Notes under the pieces: model-generated | Databases searched by the model: none | The model's input: the letters and a program-made list of their open reading frames with translations, nothing else | Told to the model about the DNA's origin: nothing | NCBI RefSeq assembly: GCF_000014125.1 | Contig: NC_008593.1 | Coordinates: 1,674,001 to 1,738,000, forward strand | DNA length: 64,000 nucleotides | Source of the DNA: Clostridium novyi NT | GTDB lineage: Bacteria; Bacillota; Clostridia; Clostridiales; Clostridiaceae | Direction: 5' to 3' | Made by a program: the position numbers and the translations under genes | Shown here: piece after piece, positions 58,069 through 64,000 of the stretch | Position numbering within the stretch: position 1 is the stretch's first letter | How the letters are laid out: every line of letters begins with the position of its first letter

Positions 58069-59295
58069 TTAGTTTTTATATTCTTGGTCTTCTCCTAATA
58101 TAACAACTACATCTGCATTACTGTTACTATTTGAACTTTTTTCAATTGATTTTATATCAAAGTCACTTTTTATCTGCTTCATCTGTTTACTAGTTACTTC
58201 ACTTGAAACTATTACTTTACTCTTTTTAACACTATTTGTATTTCCAGTAGATATGTTTTTATATCCTTTATCTTCAATGTATCTTTTATAATTAGATGCA
58301 AGCCCTTGTTTTTTTGTACCATTTAATACTTCAATTTTAAAACTACCAATATCCCTGTTTTTAAATTGTCCTTTAACACTACTTACACTTTGTAATTTAT
58401 CTATTATATCTTTGTTCTTATTTTTATTATAAACAAAGAATGAAGCTTTTCCTATGTATTTAGTACTTCCATTTAATGTTTGAGTTTTTATATTATCTGC
58501 TGTTGATAGTGCATACCCATATTTCAAAATTTCATTTGATGACATATTGGTTTCCACATATTTAGGTAACTTAGTTAATATACTTGGAATTCTAAATATT
58601 ATAAATGGACTTTTCATCTTTTCAACTACTTTAGATATAAATATGTGTTGATTATCTATTCTACCTAAGTCACCTGATGCTAAACCACTACCATCATTAT
58701 TTTTTCTCCATCTAAAAAACTCTTCAGCTTTTTTTCCATCTAAGTGTACTTTTTCTCCTTTTTTAAAGTGAATATGTAGATTTTGCCCTTCATCATCATA
58801 ATCCATATTATTTTGTATATCTACATCTACACCACCAATGGAATCTATAATTTCTCTAAATCCTTCATAATTTATCTTTCCATAGTAATCGATTCCCACA
58901 TCTAAAAGATTTTCAACTGCATCTATAGCACCTCTAACTCCACCTACAGCATGTGCAGCATTTATCTTTGCATTTCTTCCCCTTAACTTTATAAGAGTAT
59001 CTCTTGGTATAGAAATTGCATCTGCTTCTTTTTTATTTTTATCGTAATGAATTAGTATCATAGTATCTGTTCTTTTATGATCATTTTTATCATTACTTCC
59101 TGGAGTTCCAATATCAACTCCCATAACTAATATATTTATAGCAGATTTATTGTCCGTATTTCTTGATGCTATTTTTGAATTGTTGTTTAACTCCCCAACA
59201 GCTTGATAAAAGTATACTATACTTATTATAAGTATTCCTAGAAGTATAGTTACTGCTGTTATTAATAATTTTTTTAACCCTATTTTTCTTTTCAT
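58069..59295 (-). CDS. LytR-CpsA-Psr (LCP) family phosphotransferase with LytR_C domain
   Basis: Attaches anionic polymers from undecaprenyl pyrophosphate to peptidoglycan. 408 residues: TM anchor (KKLLITAVTILLGILIISIV), LCP domain with MGVDIGTPGSNDKNDHKRTD, MILIHYDKNKKEADAISIPR, the Arg/Asp pattern RDTLIKLRG and KINAAHAVGG, then a C-terminal LytR_C domain (FKIEVLNGTKKQGLASNYKR). It lies ten bases after yqeK in transcription order and likely shares its transcript. Confidence 0.93.
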   Translation of the reverse strand: MKRKIGLKKLLITAVTILLGILIISIVYFYQAVGELNNNSKIASRNTDNKSAINILVMGVDIGTPGSNDKNDHKRTDTMILIHYDKNKKEADAISIPRDTLIKLRGRNAKINAAHAVGGVRGAIDAVENLLDVGIDYYGKINYEGFREIIDSIGGVDVDIQNNMDYDDEGQNLHIHFKKGEKVHLDGKKAEEFFRWRKNNDGSGLASGDLGRIDNQHIFISKVVEKMKSPFIIFRIPSILTKLPKYVETNMSSNEILKYGYALSTADNIKTQTLNGSTKYIGKASFFVYNKNKNKDIIDKLQSVSSVKGQFKNRDIGSFKIEVLNGTKKQGLASNYKRYIEDKGYKNISTGNTNSVKKSKVIVSSEVTSKQMKQIKSDFDIKSIEKSSNSNSNADVVVILGEDQEYKN

Positions 59296-59304
59296 ATTAA
59301 TCCC

Positions 59305-59874
59305 CTACTTATTATATAACATATAGTTTCTTGCTTCTATAGTGTCCTTATGTAAAAGCTGATTTCCATCTATTACATACTTTATAGTATTATCAAAAGA
59401 TAGTATAAGAGCTTTATCTAAATTTTCATTAAAAGCAATATTTCTTAAATTATCAACTCCAGGAAAATCTCTTGAAGGTTCAATATAGTCTGCTATGTAT
59501 ATTATCTTTTCAAGAACACTCATATTAACTCTTCCTGTTGTATGATAAGCTATAGCACTTAATATATCCTCATCTTCAACACCCATAATTTCTTTTGCTA
59601 CATAAGAACCAACTTTTCCGTGCAATATTGCAGGCATATTTTTTTCTACCTCATCTACCTTATTTCCATGATTCTCATAACTATCTATCATTTTTTTATC
59701 TGGTACATACTTTGCACAATCATGTATAAGGCCAGCTATTCTTGCTTTATCAACATCTTCACCATAAATTTCAGCTAATTTTACTGCTGTATCTCTTACA
59801 CCTATACTATGATTAAATCTTTTAGGTTTTAAATTAGTTTTAAGATATTCTACCATCTTATCCTCTGACCACAT
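59305..59874 (-). CDS. yqeK: HD-domain hydrolase YqeK (diadenosine tetraphosphatase)
   Basis: Symmetrical Ap4A hydrolase of the HD superfamily. 189 residues with HSIGVRDTAVKLAEIYG, AGLIHDCAKYVPDKK (HD), LHGKVGSYVAKEIMGVED and AYHTTGRVNMSVLEKIIYIA. AAGGAGG lies seven bases before the ATG. The order nadD-yqeK is conserved in Firmicutes. Confidence 0.95.
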   Translation of the reverse strand: MWSEDKMVEYLKTNLKPKRFNHSIGVRDTAVKLAEIYGEDVDKARIAGLIHDCAKYVPDKKMIDSYENHGNKVDEVEKNMPAILHGKVGSYVAKEIMGVEDEDILSAIAYHTTGRVNMSVLEKIIYIADYIEPSRDFPGVDNLRNIAFNENLDKALILSFDNTIKYVIDGNQLLHKDTIEARNYMLYNK

Positions 59875-59886
59875 GTAAAATCCTCC

Positions 59887-60489
59887 TTATTTATATAAAT
59901 TCATTTTATTTACCATGCATCTTGCTTTTTCTGGAACTAAGTAACTTATATTTTCCCTATTTTTTATTTTATTTCTAATTGTAGTTGATGATATATCTAT
60001 AACTGGTATATCAAGAAATATAATTTTTTTATTAAATTTCTTTTCTATTCTTTCCTTTTGCTTTAGCATATCTTCCATACTATATCCGCTTCTTCTAAAT
60101 ACTACAAAGTTACATAAGCTTAAAACTTCATTAATATTCTTCCACGAATCTAATTGCATTAAACAATCTGCACCAGTTATAAAATACCACTCAGTATCTT
60201 TATGCTTTTCATTAAAATGCTTTAATGTTTTATATGTATAACTTAAACCTTGATTTTTTAATTCATAGTCACTTACTTCAAATTTTTCTTCATTTTGTAT
60301 TACGTCTTTTACTAGTTTATATCTAATATTTGCATCAGTTATAACTTTATCTGTTTTATGTGGTGGATTTCCAGAAGGAATAAATATAACTCTATCTAGG
60401 TTTAACTTATATAAAGCTTCATAAGCTATATGTAGATGCCCATTATGAATAGGGTCAAATGTTCCTCCAAAAATACCTTTTTTCTTCAT
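59887..60489 (-). CDS. nadD: Nicotinate-nucleotide adenylyltransferase
   Basis: Makes deamido-NAD from nicotinate mononucleotide and ATP in NAD synthesis. 200 residues; nucleotidyltransferase motifs GGTFDPIHNGHLHIA near the start and VIDISSTTIRNKIKN near the end. It lies 12 bp before yqeK. Confidence 0.96.
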   Translation of the reverse strand: MKKKGIFGGTFDPIHNGHLHIAYEALYKLNLDRVIFIPSGNPPHKTDKVITDANIRYKLVKDVIQNEEKFEVSDYELKNQGLSYTYKTLKHFNEKHKDTEWYFITGADCLMQLDSWKNINEVLSLCNFVVFRRSGYSMEDMLKQKERIEKKFNKKIIFLDIPVIDISSTTIRNKIKNRENISYLVPEKARCMVNKMNLYK

Positions 60490-60560
60490 AAAACACCAAT
60501 CCTTTATAGTAAAATTTTAATGCTATACCAAAAAGTATAACACAAAAATTAAAAAATTAA

Positions 60561-60596
60561 AGATAAAAGGAAGGTGAAATCACCTTCCTTTTATCT
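60561..60596 (-). terminator. Terminator overlapping the yhbY end
   Basis: 17-bp stem (AGATAAAAGGAAGGTGA and complement), 2-base loop, followed by TTTAATTTTTTAATTTTT on the minus strand. It includes the last codon and stop of yhbY and separates it from nadD. Confidence 0.85.
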
Positions 60597-60884
60597 TGGT
60601 AGTTCTATTTTAGGTTTATTTTTTGATCTTTTATATAGAACAAGCTTATTTCCTATAGCTTGAACTCCTTCACATTCTATCTCTGCACAAATTTCATCTG
60701 AAGCCTCTCTAGCTGTGAAAAAGCTATTGTTTAAAACTTTAATTTTTATAAGTTCTCTTGCTTCTAATGCGTCTTCTACTTGTTTTATAAAAGCATCATC
60801 TATTCCGTTCTTTCCAACTTGAAAAATAGGTTGCATTTTATTTGCCATTGCTCTTAAAAAACTTCTTTGCTTACTGCTTATCAT
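60591..60884 (-). CDS. yhbY: YhbY-family RNA-binding protein (CRM domain)
   Basis: A 97-residue pre-50S-associated RNA-binding protein with the CRM fold: SSKQRSFLRAMANKMQPIFQ, VGKNGIDDAFIKQVEDALEA and the GxxG-type VGKNG loop. It follows obg by 15 bp, the standard order. Confidence 0.94.
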   Translation of the reverse strand: MISSKQRSFLRAMANKMQPIFQVGKNGIDDAFIKQVEDALEARELIKIKVLNNSFFTAREASDEICAEIECEGVQAIGNKLVLYKRSKNKPKIELPR

Positions 60885-60899
60885 ACTTTTCCTCCTAAA

Positions 60900-62174
60900 T
60901 TATAATAAAAAGTCAAATTCAAAATCATTAAGTCTTACAGTATCTTCATCTTGAATTCCCATTTCTTTAAGTTCATCTAGAATTCCCTTATTTCTTAATA
61001 CTTTATGGAAATATCTTAATGAATCTGGATCATTTACATTTACACTCTTAAGAAGTCTATCTACAAAGCTTCCTTCTACAACATAAACACCATCTTCAAC
61101 TCTTATAGTGTATGTAAATCTCTTTTCTTCTGGCATGAATCTTTCTTCTTCTGGTATTTCCATTTCTGTTATTGGTATCATGCTTAATTGTCTTGTTACT
61201 TCTTTAATTAAATCATCTACTCCATCTCTTGTAGCAGCAGAAATCTTAAATACCTTATCAAATCCTAATTTATTAACTTCTTTTTTAAATGTTTCAAAAA
61301 CTTCTTCATCATATAACATATCAATCTTATTTGCAACAACTATTTGAGGTCTATCCCATAGTTTTACGCTGTAATTTTTTAATTCTTCATTTATCTTTTT
61401 GAAATCTTCTATAGGATTTCTTCCTTCAACTCCTGAAATATCTACCACATGAACTAAAAGTCTAGTTCTTTCAATATGTCTTAAAAAGTCAAGTCCAAGA
61501 CCTACTCCTTCAGATGCTCCTTCTATTATACCTGGTATATCAGCCATTACAAAAGCGTTTGCACCTTCTATTTTTACAACTCCAAGGTTTGGTTTTAATG
61601 TTGTAAAATGATAGTTTGCTATCTTCGGTTTCGCTTTACTTACCATTGATAATAAAGTTGATTTACCTACATTAGGGAAACCTATAAGACCTACATCTGC
61701 TAAAAGTTTAATTTCTAGATTTATCATTCTCTCTTCGCCTGGCATTCCTGGTTCAGCAAAATTAGGCGCTTGTCTTGTAGGTGTTGCAAAGTGGTAATTT
61801 CCTTTTCCACCTTTTCCACCTCTAGCTACTATATAAGAGTCTCCTTCTTTTGCAAGGTCAACCATAGTTTTTCCAGTTTCAACATCTTTAACAACTGTTC
61901 CTATTGGAACTTTTATATATAAATCTTCACCTTTTTTACCAAAGCATTTAGAATTTCCACCATCTTCACCGTTATCAGCCACATATTTCCTTCTATATGT
62001 AAAATCTAATAAAGTAGTAAGGTTTCTATCTGCAACTAGTATTACACTTCCACCATTTCCACCATCTCCGCCATTAGGACCACCCATAGCTACATATTTT
62101 TCTCTTCTAAACGAAATACATCCATTACCGCCATTACCTGATTTAACTAAAATTTTCGCTGTATCTATAAACAT
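60900..62174 (-). CDS. obg: GTPase Obg/CgtA
   Basis: Essential GTPase in 50S assembly and stress control; in Bacillus it is also needed for sporulation onset. 424 residues: Gly-rich Obg fold ([14 protein letters not shown]), G domain ([34 protein letters not shown]) and the C-terminal OCT domain. Neighbours: Spo0B-like, rpmA, prp, rplU upstream and yhbY downstream. Confidence 0.97.
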   Translation of the reverse strand: MFIDTAKILVKSGNGGNGCISFRREKYVAMGGPNGGDGGNGGSVILVADRNLTTLLDFTYRRKYVADNGEDGGNSKCFGKKGEDLYIKVPIGTVVKDVETGKTMVDLAKEGDSYIVARGGKGGKGNYHFATPTRQAPNFAEPGMPGEERMINLEIKLLADVGLIGFPNVGKSTLLSMVSKAKPKIANYHFTTLKPNLGVVKIEGANAFVMADIPGIIEGASEGVGLGLDFLRHIERTRLLVHVVDISGVEGRNPIEDFKKINEELKNYSVKLWDRPQIVVANKIDMLYDEEVFETFKKEVNKLGFDKVFKISAATRDGVDDLIKEVTRQLSMIPITEMEIPEEERFMPEEKRFTYTIRVEDGVYVVEGSFVDRLLKSVNVNDPDSLRYFHKVLRNKGILDELKEMGIQDEDTVRLNDFEFDFLL

Positions 62175-62205
62175 ATAATCACCTTACCTTTGTTTATTTA
62201 ATATA

Positions 62206-62745
62206 TCATAAAAAAGTTAATCTATAGGCAAGATTATTACCATAGACATACTTGTGTATACTTATATCACTTATATTTGAGTCTTTTTCTTCCCAGTCAT
62301 CCATCCACTCAAGTTCATTGACGAGAGACTCTCCATTTGCAATCATCATGCTCTGTCCTAACTCATCTTCAAAAATGTATATATAAACAAATTTTAATTT
62401 GTTATTTTCAATATCATTAATTATATTATTTATTAATTCTTCTTTTTTATTATAGTGATTTTTAAAATTTTCTTTATAGAACTTGTCGATTTCCACATCT
62501 AAATCAACTTCTATTTCTTTTTGCTTTAATTCATTTATAATTTTTTCCATGTAAAACCCAAAATACTGATCTCCTAATGCATATAAACTACTTATATTTT
62601 TATTTTCACCAATAATCTTGTTTATATATCTTATTGCTTCTTTTGTATTATCTAATTGTAGATATCCATATATAATTTGGACGCAATTCATAAAGTCATG
62701 TCTTTCTTTTCTAAATGCATTTATAAACTTTTCAATATCCTCCAT
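62206..62745 (-). CDS. Spo0B-like protein (Spo0B alpha-helical hairpin with conserved His)
   Basis: 179 residues. The N-terminal half has the Spo0B_a / sensor-kinase dimer hairpin pattern: RKERHDFMNCVQIIYGYLQL with the phospho-acceptor-like His16, then NTKEAIRYINKIIGENKNIS. In Bacillus Spo0B carries phosphate from Spo0F to Spo0A. The C-terminal part (NKLKFVYIYIFEDELGQSMM, DISIHKYVYGNNLAYRLTFL) is not a clear ATPase domain. It sits between rpmA and obg, exactly where Bacillus has spo0B. Clostridia are generally thought to lack the relay, so the role is open. Its partner may be an orphan kinase, Obg, or nothing. Confidence 0.75.
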   Translation of the reverse strand: MEDIEKFINAFRKERHDFMNCVQIIYGYLQLDNTKEAIRYINKIIGENKNISSLYALGDQYFGFYMEKIINELKQKEIEVDLDVEIDKFYKENFKNHYNKKEELINNIINDIENNKLKFVYIYIFEDELGQSMMIANGESLVNELEWMDDWEEKDSNISDISIHKYVYGNNLAYRLTFL

Positions 62746-62774
62746 AATAATCCCCCATCAAAGAAAAGCATTTT

Positions 62775-62798
62775 AAAAAAGCACCCTATTGGGTGCCT
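62775..62798 (-). terminator. Terminator after rpmA
   Basis: GCACCC / GGGTGC stem with 4-base loop and a TTTTTT run on the minus strand; isolates rplU-prp-rpmA from the Spo0B-like gene, perhaps partly. Confidence 0.8.
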
Positions 62799-62802
62799 TG
62801 AA

Positions 62803-63102
62803 CTATTCAGCTACATTTTCTATTTCTACAGGATAAACGCTAGCTTGTTTTTTACTTCTGCCAACTCTTTCGTATTTTACTATTCCGTCTACTTTAGCAT
62901 AAAGTGTATCGTCTCCACCTCTACCAACGTTAACACCTGGGTGGATTTTTGTACCTCTTTGTCTTACTAAGATATTTCCTGCAAGAACAAATTGTCCATC
63001 TCCACATTTAGTTCCAAGTCTTTTAGATTCAGAATCTCTTCCGTTTTTAGAACTACCTACTCCTTTTTTATGAGCAAATAATTGAAGGTTCATTAATAAC
63101 AT
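62803..63102 (-). CDS. rpmA: 50S ribosomal protein L27 with cleavable N-terminal extension
   Basis: 99-residue large-subunit protein near the peptidyl-transferase centre. It begins [21 protein letters not shown]: the nine-residue extension is the Firmicute type removed by the Prp protease, whose gene lies directly upstream. GGAGG is eight bases before the first ATG, so the extension is translated. Conserved core: [20 protein letters not shown]. Confidence 0.97.
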   Translation of the reverse strand: MLLMNLQLFAHKKGVGSSKNGRDSESKRLGTKCGDGQFVLAGNILVRQRGTKIHPGVNVGRGGDDTLYAKVDGIVKYERVGRSKKQASVYPVEIENVAE

Positions 63103-63105
63103 AAA

Positions 63106-63432
63106 TTACACCTCCTCTTCCCTTACATTTATATAATCTCTATATCCTTGTTCCATGCTTCTAAGCCCAAGTAGCATTGTATGTAGTAAAACCTGACATG
63201 ATTTTATATCTTCCATGGTTTTCTCTTCTATACTTAAACTTAAAAATCCGTCTACTATGCGATATTCAGCATGGATATTTAAAACTTCTAGAATGCCAAT
63301 AAGAGTGGTTTGTGATATTGCAGATACAGCACTACATACTATATCTTTGTTATATTCATCAAACCCTGCATGACCTTCTATTTTAAAAGAAACGATGTTC
63401 TCATTCTTCTTCTTAAAAATAGCCTCAATCAT
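63106..63432 (-). CDS. prp: Ribosomal-processing cysteine protease Prp
   Basis: Cuts the N-terminal extension of L27 (YsxB/Prp family). 108 residues with the catalytic pair His21 (EGHAGFDEYN) and Cys33 (DIVCSAVSAISQ). Its gene is packed three bases after rplU and four before rpmA, as in Bacillus and Staphylococcus. Confidence 0.95.
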   Translation of the reverse strand: MIEAIFKKKNENIVSFKIEGHAGFDEYNKDIVCSAVSAISQTTLIGILEVLNIHAEYRIVDGFLSLSIEEKTMEDIKSCQVLLHTMLLGLRSMEQGYRDYINVREEEV

Positions 63433-63434
63433 AA

Positions 63435-63746
63435 TTAAGCTTCAATTCTTTCGATTTGTAACTTAGTGTAAGGTTGTCTGTGACCATTTTTCTTTCTAGA
63501 GTCTTTCTTTGGTTTATACTTAAATACAACAACTTTTTTAGCTTTTCCTTGTTTAAGTACTTTAGCAACAACCTTTGCTCCTTCAACTACAGGAGCTCCA
63601 ACTACTAGCTTACCGTCTTTATTTACAGCAAGAACTTCAGTTAATTCAACGTTTGAATCCACTTCAGCGTTTAGCTTTTCAACGAATAAAACGTCTCCTT
63701 CTTGAACTCTGTATTGTTTTCCACCTGTTTGAACTACAGCGTACAT
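63435..63746 (-). CDS. rplU: 50S ribosomal protein L21
   Basis: 103-residue 23S-binding protein: [18 protein letters not shown], then [20 protein letters not shown] and [13 protein letters not shown]. The start at 63746 is chosen because AAGGAGG lies eight bases upstream; longer reading from GTG overlaps that site. Confidence 0.97.
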
Positions 63747-63829
63747 TAATAACACCTCCTTATAAGAGTCTCGCCACCGTCGGTACTCAAATTACTTTGA
63801 GATTTCTCACCTTATGCGTGCGGTTTACA
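63747..63829 (-). ncRNA. L21 leader (5' UTR regulatory RNA candidate)
   Basis: About 80 nt between promoter and rplU with GC-rich pairing segments (GTAAACCGCACGCATAAGG, CTCAAAGTAATTTGAG hairpin, ACCGACGGTGGCGAGAC) before AAGGAGG. Position and the end motif fit the Firmicute L21 leader, through which L21 is thought to control its own operon. Identification is by position and partial memory of the motif. Confidence 0.6.
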
Positions 63830-63835
63830 AATGCC

Positions 63836-63864
63836 ATTTTATCACACACCATATTATTTGTAAA
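63836..63864 (-). promoter_or_regulatory. Sigma-A promoter of rplU-prp-rpmA
   Basis: Minus strand TTTACA (63859-63864), 17-bp spacer, TAAAAT (63836-63841) with an upstream TG. Confidence 0.75.
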
Positions 63865-63872
63865 GACAATTT

Positions 63873-64000
63873 TTATCCATATATTTTGATATTTTCAAGT
63901 TTTTTTATTTGACTTGCAAATAGTAATGGTTCAACTTTAAAATATTCTAAATTGCTTATGAAATTTACATATATGCTTTTATGCATACCCTCTATTTCTT
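63873..64000 (-). CDS. 3' end of a CDS, probably ribonuclease G/E family
   Basis: The minus strand is open from the window edge to TAA at 63873-63875, ending EIEGMHKSIYVNFISNLEYF and then KVEPLLFASQIKKLENIKIYG. An rng-type RNase gene usually precedes rplU in clostridia, which suggests the identity, but these 42 residues alone do not prove it. The rplU promoter lies just after its stop. Confidence 0.5.
   Translation of the reverse strand, partial: EIEGMHKSIYVNFISNLEYFKVEPLLFASQIKKLENIKIYG

Overview
The window is low-GC chromosomal DNA from a spore-forming Firmicute, most likely Clostridium sensu stricto (cluster I, botulinum/novyi/tetani type). The reasons are strong AT bias, AGGAGG-type ribosome binding sites, many UUG/GUG starts, sporulation genes (cotS, yqfC/yqfD, spoIIP, gpr, dacF, a Spo0B-like gene), a class A RNase P RNA, a CIRCE-controlled hrcA operon, and Bacillus/Clostridium gene order. 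The species cannot be fixed from sequence reading alone.

Bases 1-19200 are mostly accessory: the end of a CPA1 Na+/H+ antiporter, a large secreted subtilisin, a membrane-anchored beta-propeller protein, a 50-residue Cys-containing peptide with a DNQWTS repeat, a chemoreceptor with a possible sigma-D promoter, a divergent TetR / 2-enoate-reductase-like pair with a repeat-rich operator, small lipoproteins and membrane peptides, dut, a zinc-ribbon membrane protein, two decayed small genes (one a YdbC/PC4 homologue with two in-frame stops), rnpB, nif3-trmK and a PH/DUF1648 membrane protein.

Bases 19210-20867 hold one intact IS1182-family element inserted in a palindrome that looks like the old rpoD terminator, flanked by 23-bp direct repeats.

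Bases 20879-63875 are almost all core genes, mainly on the minus strand: dnaG-rpoD; cotS; a CcpN-like regulator that appears to start at AUU; recO-era-cdd-dgkA/PAP2-ybeY-pgpH-yqfD-yqfC; yqeY-rpsU-hinT-mtaB-rsmE-prmA-dnaJ-dnaK-grpE-hrcA-hemW-lepA-spoIIP-gpr; rpsT (plus strand); holA-comEC; a P-type-ATPase-like protein whose catalytic motifs are all altered; comEA; dacF (plus strand); rluA-LCP-yqeK-nadD-yhbY-obg-Spo0B-like-rpmA-prp-rplU; and the end of a probable RNase G gene.

Functionally the core block covers replication priming, the housekeeping sigma factor, ribosome assembly and modification, heat shock, membrane-lipid recycling, c-di-AMP turnover, spore formation and germination, and a reduced DNA-uptake set (comEA, short comEC). 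The most unusual items are the motif-dead P-type ATPase, the Spo0B-like protein in the Bacillus spo0B position, the AUU-initiated CcpN homologue, the TetR operator array and the DNQWTS peptide.
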